DNA from: Actinomycetota bacterium
GTDB taxonomy: Bacteria > Actinomycetota > Acidimicrobiia > Spongiisociales > UBA11373
Reading direction: 5' to 3'
Assembly: GCA_020444505.1 (NCBI GenBank)
Contig: JAHLKU010000022.1
Coordinates: forward strand, 1 to 36,314
Length of the DNA: 36,314 nucleotides
The notes beneath the pieces are model-generated. The model did no database searches, was not told the origin of the DNA, and saw nothing but the letters and a program-made list of their open reading frames with translations. A program made the translations under genes and the position numbers. This document shows, in pieces, positions 8,089 to 18,754 of the stretch (position 1 is the stretch's first letter; every line of letters starts with the position of its first letter).

Positions 8089-9621
8089 TCAGGTGCTCCC
8101 GCCCGATGCCGCCCCCAGGGCGCGGCGGGAGTCGGCTACCTGGAACAGGCCTGCAGCCGGGTCGAACAAGGCCACGCCGACGCCCCCGAAGTACATGGAC
8201 AGGTCGGGGAACCGCCGCACCCCCATCCCGTCGAACGCCTCGACCGGCAACCCCGGCTCGAAGGCGATGGTCGGCTCGCCCTCGAACACCTCGACATGGA
8301 GTCGAGGGTGCTCCACGGCGTCGCGCAGCGACATGCCGAGGTGGAACGCGTTCAGCAGCACCTGGCTGATCGCGGTGGTGATGCGGCTGGCGCCGGGAGA
8401 GCCGATCGCCAGCACCGCCCCGTCGCTGCGCCGCGCCACCGTCGGCGCCATGTTCGACGGGAGCCGGTCCCCGGGGGCGAAGCGGCCCATCCCCTGCGGC
8501 GCCAGTTCGAGCTCGCCGAGCGAGTTGTTCAGCCACATGCCGGTGCCGGGGATCATCACCCCCGAGCCGTACCCGGCCGATGCGGTGATCGCACAGGCCA
8601 GGCCGTCGGTGTCCACCGCCGAGGTGTGGATGGTGGACGGGGCGTCCAGCAGGGATCGACGGTCCCCGACCCGGGCGGCGTCCAGCAGGGCCGCCACCGC
8701 GGCCTCCCGGTCGCCAGCGTCGTCGAGGTGCCTGGCGCGGTAGCCCAGCACGGCGCGCTGGATGGAGGCCAACCGCCGCACCTCGTCGGGCGTCCAGGCG
8801 GTGAACGGGTGGTCGTCGGCCAGCAGGAGCATGGCGGCCATCGTCGCCCCGCCGATGGCGGGCGCCGGGTTGGTGGCCACGGTCCACTCGTCGGCGGGCA
8901 CGATCACCGGCTCCCGCAGGATGGGCCGGTACCCGGCCAGGTCCTCTGCGGTGATCCTGCCCCCGTTGGCCGCCATCTCGGCGGCGAGCGCCCTGCCGAT
9001 GGCCCCGGTGGCCATCACCTCGGGCCCGCCGTCGGCGATGGACCCGAGCGCATCGGCGAGGCCCTCGATCAGGACGATCTCGCCCTCGAGCAGCGGCGTC
9101 CCGTCGGCGTGGTGCAGTGCCCGGAACGACTCCTCCTGGCGGTCGAAGATCGGCTCGTGGGAGTACGTCAGGTAGGCGGCGGCGGTGGCCGACAGGGGGA
9201 AGCCGCGCTCCGCCACCTCGATGGCGGGCCGCATCGTCTCCGGCCACGACAGGCGCCCGTAGCGTTCGCCGGCCTCTCCCAGGCCGGCGAAGGCGCCGGG
9301 CACCGCCACCGAGCCGTGGCCGACCAGCGTCTCCATGCCGCCCCCGTAGGCCATCGCCACCCGGTCCCCGAACCCCTCCGGGGGATCGTCGAGCCCCTTG
9401 CCGGGGACGGCGGCGTAGGCGTCGAGCACCACCGGGGCCTCCCCCGGCGGCCACACGGTGATGAAGGCGCTGCCGCCGGGGGCGATGATCCCCGGATCGG
9501 TGCACATGCCGACGAGCGTGGCTGCGACCGCGGCGTCCACCGCGTTGCCGCCGTGATCGGCGACGTCGGCGCCGGCGTCTGCGGCGACCTGGCTCCCTGC
9601 GGCGATGGCGACCCTGCGCAT
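8089..9621 (-). CDS. ggt: Gamma-glutamyltransferase
   Basis: This 510-aa protein is a member of the gamma-glutamyltranspeptidase family of N-terminal nucleophile hydrolases, which cleave the gamma-glutamyl bond of glutathione-like substrates after self-processing. The N-terminal signature GGNAVDAAVAA is at about residues 24-34. The self-cleavage nucleophile is probably T330 in STIHTSAVD, followed by the substrate-loop region MWLNNSLGELEL, then RLPSNMAPT and GSPGASRI. No signal peptide is visible, so the enzyme is probably cytosolic, unlike classic periplasmic GGT. Actinobacteria may offer it mycothiol-related or other gamma-glutamyl compounds, but substrate is unknown. The ATG at 9621 is preferred to upstream in-frame codons because TAGCCT lies 8 nt upstream and homology starts here. 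Confidence 0.92.
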   Translation of the reverse strand: MRRVAIAAGSQVAADAGADVADHGGNAVDAAVAATLVGMCTDPGIIAPGGSAFITVWPPGEAPVVLDAYAAVPGKGLDDPPEGFGDRVAMAYGGGMETLVGHGSVAVPGAFAGLGEAGERYGRLSWPETMRPAIEVAERGFPLSATAAAYLTYSHEPIFDRQEESFRALHHADGTPLLEGEIVLIEGLADALGSIADGGPEVMATGAIGRALAAEMAANGGRITAEDLAGYRPILREPVIVPADEWTVATNPAPAIGGATMAAMLLLADDHPFTAWTPDEVRRLASIQRAVLGYRARHLDDAGDREAAVAALLDAARVGDRRSLLDAPSTIHTSAVDTDGLACAITASAGYGSGVMIPGTGMWLNNSLGELELAPQGMGRFAPGDRLPSNMAPTVARRSDGAVLAIGSPGASRITTAISQVLLNAFHLGMSLRDAVEHPRLHVEVFEGEPTIAFEPGLPVEAFDGMGVRRFPDLSMYFGGVGVALFDPAAGLFQVADSRRALGAASGGST

Positions 9622-9629
9622 GAGGCGCC

Positions 9630-9635
9630 AGGCTA
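9630..9635 (-). promoter_or_regulatory. -10 element for ggt inside the ssb stop codon
   Basis: TAGCCT on the minus strand, 8 nt before the ggt ATG. Its first three bases are the TAG stop codon of the upstream ssb-like gene. Confidence 0.5.
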
Positions 9636-9962
9636 CTCCCCCGCCTCCGGTGACCCGGGCCCGCTGCGCAGGCACACCTGCTCGGCGACCACCTCGAGCC
9701 TGCTGCGGCGCCCCTCGGGACCCGACCAGAAACGGCGCTGGACGGCGCCGGCCACCCAGACGGACCTGCCCGGTGCAGGCTCGGCGTCGAGCAGGTCGTC
9801 GGGCGGGTCCCACAGCACCACCGGCACCACGTCGACACGGCGGTGCGGCTCCTCGCTGCGAACGGTCACCAGGTAGCGGGCCAGGCGGCCGCCCTGTTCG
9901 AATTGGCGGATCTCGGGCGGCGCGGCGAGGCGGCCGCCGAGGACGACGAGGTTGAGGTCCAC
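9633..9962 (-). CDS. ssb: Single-stranded DNA-binding protein-like (OB fold)
   Basis: This protein of about 109 aa matches the OB-fold of bacterial SSB: VDLNLVVLGGRLAAPPEIR at the start, FEQGGRLARYLVTVR, and VPVVLWDP, WVAGAVQRRFW and LEVVAEQV further on. It should bind single-stranded DNA. There is no acidic DDDLPF-type tail, so it is probably a short paralogue and not the main replicative SSB. Two GTG codons compete: 9968 and 9962. The second is preferred because GGGAAGG sits 6-7 nt before it. A TACCTT -10 (10002-9997) gives a leader of about 28 nt. The promoter region is shared with the divergent MBL gene, and the ggt ATG lies 11 nt downstream. Confidence 0.82.
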   Translation of the reverse strand: MDLNLVVLGGRLAAPPEIRQFEQGGRLARYLVTVRSEEPHRRVDVVPVVLWDPPDDLLDAEPAPGRSVWVAGAVQRRFWSGPEGRRSRLEVVAEQVCLRSGPGSPEAGE

Positions 9963-10025
9963 GATCACCCTTCCCGGGGAAGGCGGGGCAGTGGCCAAGG
10001 TACGGCCCGGCACCGACACGGCCGG

Positions 10026-10031
10026 TAGGGT
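10026..10031 (+). promoter_or_regulatory. -10 element, leaderless MBL-fold gene
   Basis: TAGGGT followed by 6 nt and the ATG at 10038. No ribosome-binding site is present. Confidence 0.6.
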
Positions 10032-10037
10032 GCGGGC

Positions 10038-10955
10038 ATGCCGGTGTCGATCACGCCGCTGGGCCACGACCTCTACCTGGTGGACGGCCACATGCACGGC
10101 GAGCCCGAGCGGCTGGCCTGCTACGTGTTCGACACGCCGGAGCGGGTGGTGGTGGAGTGCGGGCCGTCCTCCTCGCTCGGCAGCCTGCTCGATGCCCTCG
10201 ACGAGCTCGGCATCGACGACGTCGCCACGCTGGCGGTCACCCACATCCACCTCGACCACGCCGGGGGCGCCGGCCACTTCGCCGCCCGCTACCCGGGAGC
10301 CAGGGTCGCCGTCCATCCCGCCGGCGCCCGCCACCTCGCCGAGCCGTCACGCCTGTGGGCATCGGCGTCCCGGGTGTGGGGCGAGGAGCACATGGCGTCG
10401 CTGTGGGGCCCCATGGAGCCGATCGACCCGGAGCGGCTGCTGGTGGTGGACGAGGGCGATCGGATCCCCCTCGGCGGCGGCCGCTCCATCGAGGTCATGG
10501 CCACCCCCGGCCACGCCAGGCACCACGTCGTCTACCTCGACGACACCACGGGCGGCGCCTTCGTGGGCGATGCGGTGGGCATCGCGTTCCCCCACGGGCA
10601 CATGGTGCAGCCGGTGACGCCCCCGCCCGACTTCGACCCGGTGCTGGTCACCCGCCAGTTGCGGCGCCTCGCCGAGCGGGACCCCGGCTTCCTCGGGTTC
10701 GCCCACTACGGCCCGGAGCCCGCCGTGCAGGAGTCCCTGGCCCAGGCGGAGGAGCGGCTCTGGGCATGGGTGGAGTGGGTGGAGGCCGCCGCAGCGGGCG
10801 GCGGCGACCTCACCGCCGCCATGCGGGCGTGGGTGCTCGACGGCTACCGCGCCGAGGGCCATGCCCCCGAGGTGATCGAGCAGTACGACCGCGCCACGTT
10901 CTGGCCGATGCAGGCCGCGGGCATCGCCCGCTGGCTCGACCGGAGGGACGCCTGA
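10038..10955 (+). CDS. MBL-fold metallo-hydrolase
   Basis: This 305-aa protein has the metallo-beta-lactamase fold. The metal-binding motif THIHLDHAGG gives H69, H71, D73 and H74; further ligands are likely in ATPGHARHH (about 155-163) and FVGDAVG (about 175-181). The layout resembles glyoxalase II-like or lactonase-like hydrolases with a C-terminal helical extension (about residues 225-305) that may close the active site. The chemical substrate cannot be told from sequence. Start is set by a TAGGGT -10 six nt before the ATG. It is convergent with the TPR gene, 10 nt apart. Confidence 0.9.
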   Translation: MPVSITPLGHDLYLVDGHMHGEPERLACYVFDTPERVVVECGPSSSLGSLLDALDELGIDDVATLAVTHIHLDHAGGAGHFAARYPGARVAVHPAGARHLAEPSRLWASASRVWGEEHMASLWGPMEPIDPERLLVVDEGDRIPLGGGRSIEVMATPGHARHHVVYLDDTTGGAFVGDAVGIAFPHGHMVQPVTPPPDFDPVLVTRQLRRLAERDPGFLGFAHYGPEPAVQESLAQAEERLWAWVEWVEAAAAGGGDLTAAMRAWVLDGYRAEGHAPEVIEQYDRATFWPMQAAGIARWLDRRDA

Positions 10956-10965
10956 GGGGGGCCGC

Positions 10966-11805
10966 TCAGTCCCGGGTGACCCGGTCCAGTTCGTCGAGGG
11001 CCGGGAACGCGGGGTCGGCCTGCTGGATGGCCTCGAACAGCCGGCGCCCCGTCTTGCGGTCGCCCAGTTCTGCGGCGGCACGGGCTGCGATGAACCACAC
11101 CCGCAACTCGCTCTCCTCCGGGTCGGCTCCGATGCGGCCCGGGTTGGTGACCTCCCACGCCCGACGCGCCTCGTCGCGGTCCAGGAGGTGCGCCCCGTAG
11201 ACGACCTTCGCCTCGTCGCGCGCGGCCCGCGAGCCCCCCAGCTTGGCGAGAAGTGCCCAGAGGGCATCGATGTCGTCGGGCCGGTCGAGCGCCCGCAACA
11301 CGTCCATCTCGACCGCCAGGTGAGTGGTGTCGCCGGTGTAGCGGCGGTAGGTCCGCAACTCCCGCAGCGCCTGCTCCCACTGCCCGAGCCGGTAGGCCGA
11401 CAGCGCCAGCAACTCCCGGACGGTTGCGTCGCGGGGCGAGAGCTCCTTGGCCTGCTGGGCCAGCTTCAGCGCCCTGCCGTGCTTGCCGTCGGCGAAGGCC
11501 TCGGCGGCCGCCTGCAGGGTCTCGCCGGCGGCGGCCAGCTTGGCCTTGGGGGTCACGCGGGCGAGCTCGTCCGATACCCACTTGGGCAACTGGCCGGAGG
11601 CGACGTCCCACGTGCGCCTGCCGCCGCCGCTCCCCCCGGCTCTTCCGCCCGCTCTTCCGCCGCCCTTGCCCCCACCCTGCTGCGGCTGGCGCCGCCCGCC
11701 ACCGTTGGCGCGGGGAGGCTGCCCGCCGCTGCGGCGGGATCCACCGCCGGACCGATGCGAAGGGCGGCCGCGGCCGCCGCCGCCCTGCTGTGAGCGTTCC
11801 GCCAC
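10966..11805 (-). CDS. TPR-like protein with Gly/Arg-rich N-terminus
   Basis: This 279-aa protein has two parts. Residues 1-64 are low-complexity Gly/Arg/Ser/Gln (repeated RGG-, GGGR- and GRAGG-like units), very basic and probably disordered. Residues 65-279 are helical with tetratricopeptide-like repeats, for example AFADGKHGRALKLAQQAKEL and ALSAYRLGQWEQALRELRTY. Gly/Arg-rich tails often bind RNA, and TPR arrays bind proteins, so an RNA- or ribosome-associated adaptor is a reasonable inference, not a known function. The GTG start has GAGGAGGAGG 5 nt upstream. It is the first gene after the rRNA operon on the same strand, 105 nt beyond the 5S gene, with no clear -10 of its own; read-through from the rRNA operon is possible. 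Confidence 0.8.
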   Translation of the reverse strand: MAERSQQGGGGRGRPSHRSGGGSRRSGGQPPRANGGGRRQPQQGGGKGGGRAGGRAGGSGGGRRTWDVASGQLPKWVSDELARVTPKAKLAAAGETLQAAAEAFADGKHGRALKLAQQAKELSPRDATVRELLALSAYRLGQWEQALRELRTYRRYTGDTTHLAVEMDVLRALDRPDDIDALWALLAKLGGSRAARDEAKVVYGAHLLDRDEARRAWEVTNPGRIGADPEESELRVWFIAARAAAELGDRKTGRRLFEAIQQADPAFPALDELDRVTRD

Positions 11806-11870
11806 CTCTGCCTCCTCCTCGGGAGCGCAGGGCTCCCCGTTCCCGATGGGACCGAGCGGGCCCCGACGCG

Positions 11871-11899
11871 CTGAGGGGCCGCGTGGTGCGGCCCCTCAG
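11871..11899. terminator. rRNA operon terminator hairpin
   Basis: CTGAGGGGCCGC and GCGGCCCCTCAG form a perfect 12-bp stem with a 5-nt loop, starting about 10 nt after the 5S 3' end on the minus strand. There is no U-tract, which is common for actinobacterial terminators. A second, smaller hairpin (GGGAGC/GCTCCC, 11821-11837) lies between it and the TPR gene. Confidence 0.65.
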
Positions 11900-11909
11900 T
11901 CTTGAATAC

Positions 11910-12027
<118 letters not shown>

Positions 12028-12055
12028 CCTGATGTGCCCGGCACCCCGAGCACTC

Positions 12056-12081
12056 CATAGCGAGCACGCACATCTTGTATT

Positions 12082-12091
<10 letters not shown>
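12056..12091 (-). other. 3' arm of pre-23S processing stem
   Basis: This segment, spanning the 23S 3' end and the 23S-5S spacer, is complementary in three blocks to 15178-15219. GATCCAAGC pairs with GCTTGGATC, TTGTATTC with GAATACAA, and CATAGCGAGCAC with GTGCTCGCTATG. An outer block at 12040-12045 (GGCACC) pairs with 15230-15235 (GGTGCC). This is the expected RNase III substrate that loops out the 23S rRNA. Confidence 0.85.
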
Positions 12092-15177
<3,086 letters not shown>

Positions 15178-15185
<8 letters not shown>

Positions 15186-15219
15186 CGTAATGAATACAAA
15201 GACGATTGTGCTCGCTATG
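15178..15219 (-). other. 5' arm of pre-23S processing stem
   Basis: This segment of the 16S-23S spacer and 23S 5' end pairs with 12056-12091 (see that entry). Just outside it on the minus strand is CTTGAGAACT (15230-15221), a sequence commonly found in actinobacterial rRNA spacers near antitermination or processing signals. Confidence 0.85.
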
Positions 15220-15402
15220 CAGTTCTCAAGGTGCCGTAGAGAAAGCGGGACGAATCCCGACTCCCTCACGACTGAACAGTGTGCCCACGTCGGAGGATCC
15301 GCCGGCTGTGGCTCGAGGCCACGGCGCCGAAAGCGCCGCCGACGTGAGTAGCCAATCCACTGACCTAGAAGCTGGAGGTCGAGTGACCTCGTCTGCTCCT
15401 TA
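15186..15402 (-). other. 16S-23S internal transcribed spacer without tRNA
   Basis: The spacer is about 217 nt. I looked for a T-loop (GGTTCRANTCC) or CCA-end pattern on the minus strand and found none, so no tRNA-Ile or tRNA-Ala is present, as is usual in Actinobacteria. It holds the 3' arm of the pre-16S stem, the 5' arm of the pre-23S stem, and small hairpins such as CGGCGC/GCGCCG (near 15325) and GAGGTC/GACCTC (near 15380). Confidence 0.85.
15271..15285 (-). other. 3' arm of pre-16S processing stem
   Basis: ACTGAACAGTGTGCC (plus strand) is the exact reverse complement of 17131-17145 in the 16S leader. In the transcript the two would form a 15-bp helix bringing the 16S ends together for RNase III cleavage. 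Confidence 0.88.
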
Positions 15403-16937
<1,535 letters not shown>

Positions 16938-17215
16938 AAGATCGCGGCTCCGAAGAGCCGAATCCTCAAGGTGAGTTTGTCTTGCGAGTGGCCTGGCCAA
17001 ACCATCCACTCGCTACTCGAGTACAGCCTGCCGCCCTGCCGCCGGCGAACCGGTTGCCTGGCGGCGGCTTCGTGTGGCCTCCCCGGACGCGGGCGAACCC
17101 GGCCCTCGGAGGCCTGCTTGACTGGCTTTTGGCACACTGTTCAGTTGTCAAGGAGCCGGATGGTTCCGGCCACCAGGCGGCGCGCAGCGCCTGCGCACCC
17201 CTGGGGCGAAGCGTC
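16938..17215 (-). other. 16S rRNA leader region
   Basis: This is the transcribed leader between the rRNA promoter and the 16S gene. On the minus strand it contains CCTTGACAACTGAACAGTGTG (17152-17132), a boxA-like and processing sequence typical of actinobacterial rRNA leaders, which includes the 5' arm of the pre-16S stem. No protein gene is visible in the 446-nt gap between 16S and tyrS. Confidence 0.75.
17131..17145 (-). other. 5' arm of pre-16S processing stem
   Basis: GGCACACTGTTCAGT (plus strand) is exactly complementary to 15271-15285. It lies about 195 nt upstream of the mature 16S 5' end. Confidence 0.88.
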
Positions 17216-17244
17216 ATGGTACCCGGTCTCCGATTGCACGTCAA
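17216..17244 (-). promoter_or_regulatory. rRNA operon promoter
   Basis: On the minus strand TTGACG (17244-17239) and TACCAT (17221-17216) are separated by exactly 17 nt, a near-consensus sigma-70-type promoter, the best in the window. Transcription would start near 17208. A weaker TAAGAT (17313-17308) upstream could be a second promoter. Confidence 0.8.
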
Positions 17245-17369
17245 GACGCGCACCGGGCCCTCGTCGGTACCCGACACCTGGTTGGCCTTCTCGGCCGACG
17301 TGCGGCCATCTTACAGCGAATCGGCGCCGACGGAAGCCTTTCCGGCGCCGGGGCGGCGCCGCGCTCTGG

Positions 17370-17375
17370 TAGCGT
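17370..17375 (+). promoter_or_regulatory. -10 element, leaderless tyrS
   Basis: TAGCGT ends 8 nt before the tyrS ATG. It leaves no room for a T-box leader or a ribosome-binding site. Confidence 0.55.
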
Positions 17376-17383
17376 CCCGCTCG

Positions 17384-18667
17384 ATGGAGCACGCCAACGC
17401 CCTCGACCTCCTCCGCTCCCGCGGCTTCGTGCAGGACGCCACCGACGCCGACGAGATCCGCGAGCTCCTCTCCTCCCCCACCACCTTCTACGTCGGCTTC
17501 GACCCGACCGCGCCGTCGCTCCACATCGGCAACCTGATGGGGATGATGGCGATGGCCTGGCTCCAGCGGTGCGGCCACCGCGCCCTGGCGGTCGCCGGCG
17601 GCGGCACCGGGCGGATCGGCGACCCCTCCTTCCGCGACGACGAGCGCGAGCTGCTCGACGACGACCAGATCGCCCGGAACCTGGAGGGGATCCGCGCCCA
17701 GTTGTCGCGCTTCCTCGACCTGGACGACCCGGCCCGCGGCGCGCTGCTGGACAACTACGACTGGCTGGGCCGGTTCGGGTACCTCGAGTTCCTGCGCGAG
17801 GTGGGCAAGCACTTCTCCGTGAACCAGATGATCGCCAGGGAGTCGGTCCGCCGGCGCCTCACCGAGCGGGAGCAGGGCATCTCCTACACCGAGTTCTCCT
17901 ACGCCCTGCTGCAGGCCTACGACTTCGCCCACCTCCACGCCGCCGAGGGCTGCATGCTGCAGGCGGGCGGGTCCGACCAGTGGGGCAACATCGTGGCCGG
18001 TATCGACCTCACCCGCCGGATGCACGGCGCCCAGGTGCACGGCCTCGTCTGGCCCCTGGTGGAGCGCTCCGACGGCCGCAAGTTCTCCAAGTCCACCGGT
18101 GAGGCGGTGTGGCTGGACGCCGAGCAGACCTCGCCGTACGCCTTCTACCAGTGGTTCCTCAACGTCCCCGACGCCGACGCCGGCGACTTCCTGCGGTGGT
18201 TCACGTTCCTCCCCCTGGAGCGGATCATCGAGCTCGAGGAGGAGATGGCCGCCGACCCGGCCGGCCGCGCCGCTCAGCGCGCCCTGGCCGAGGAGATCAC
18301 CCGCATCGTCCACGGCGACGATGGCGTGGCGGCGGCGCTGGCGGCGACGTCGGTGCTGTTCGGGCCGGAGCCGTTCCGCGGCCTCGACGACCGCACGCTC
18401 GCCGACGCCTTCGACTCGGCGCCGTCGGTCGACCTCCCCCGCGCCGACCTGGAGGCTGGCATCGGGATCCTGTCGCTGATGGCCTCGGTCGGGGCGGCAC
18501 GGTCCAACGGAGAGGCCCGCCGGCTGATCGAGGGCGGCGGCGTCTCGCTGAACAACGAGCGCGTCTCCGACCCTGGGCTCACCGTGGGCCCGGACGACCT
18601 CGCCTCCGCCACCACCCTGGTGCTGCGAGTGGGCAAGAAGCGGTACTACCTGGCGCGCTTCTCCTAG
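17384..18667 (+). CDS. tyrS: Tyrosyl-tRNA synthetase
   Basis: This 427-aa class I synthetase charges tRNA-Tyr with tyrosine. The HIGH-type motif is HIGN at residues 47-50 in GFDPTAPSLHIGN, and the KMSKS-type motif is KFSKS at 233-237. The tyrosine-binding block GGSDQWGNI is at about 195-203. A C-terminal S4-like RNA-binding domain (about residues 360-427) includes RSNGEARRLIEGGGVSLN. Length fits the bacterial TyrRS family. An in-frame extension to 16982 lies inside the rRNA leader and is not coding. The start at 17384 is supported by a TAGCGT -10 eight nt upstream. It is divergent from the rRNA operon, so both share a 446-nt region. Confidence 0.97.
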   Translation: MEHANALDLLRSRGFVQDATDADEIRELLSSPTTFYVGFDPTAPSLHIGNLMGMMAMAWLQRCGHRALAVAGGGTGRIGDPSFRDDERELLDDDQIARNLEGIRAQLSRFLDLDDPARGALLDNYDWLGRFGYLEFLREVGKHFSVNQMIARESVRRRLTEREQGISYTEFSYALLQAYDFAHLHAAEGCMLQAGGSDQWGNIVAGIDLTRRMHGAQVHGLVWPLVERSDGRKFSKSTGEAVWLDAEQTSPYAFYQWFLNVPDADAGDFLRWFTFLPLERIIELEEEMAADPAGRAAQRALAEEITRIVHGDDGVAAALAATSVLFGPEPFRGLDDRTLADAFDSAPSVDLPRADLEAGIGILSLMASVGAARSNGEARRLIEGGGVSLNNERVSDPGLTVGPDDLASATTLVLRVGKKRYYLARFS

Positions 18668-18754
18668 CCCGGCCTCCCCGCGCCGGGGCCTGTGGATAAA
18701 TCCCCTGCGACTGCTCCCGGCTGCGGTACCCTCCCGCTCAAGGAGAACCACGAC

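Noticed and set aside
15186-15402. Possible tRNA in the 16S-23S spacer
   Set aside because: No T-loop, acceptor stem or CCA-end pattern was found; the spacer is filled by processing arms and short hairpins.
16982-17383. N-terminal extension of tyrS by 134 codons
   Set aside because: It lies in the rRNA leader and promoter region and is not part of the TyrRS family fold.
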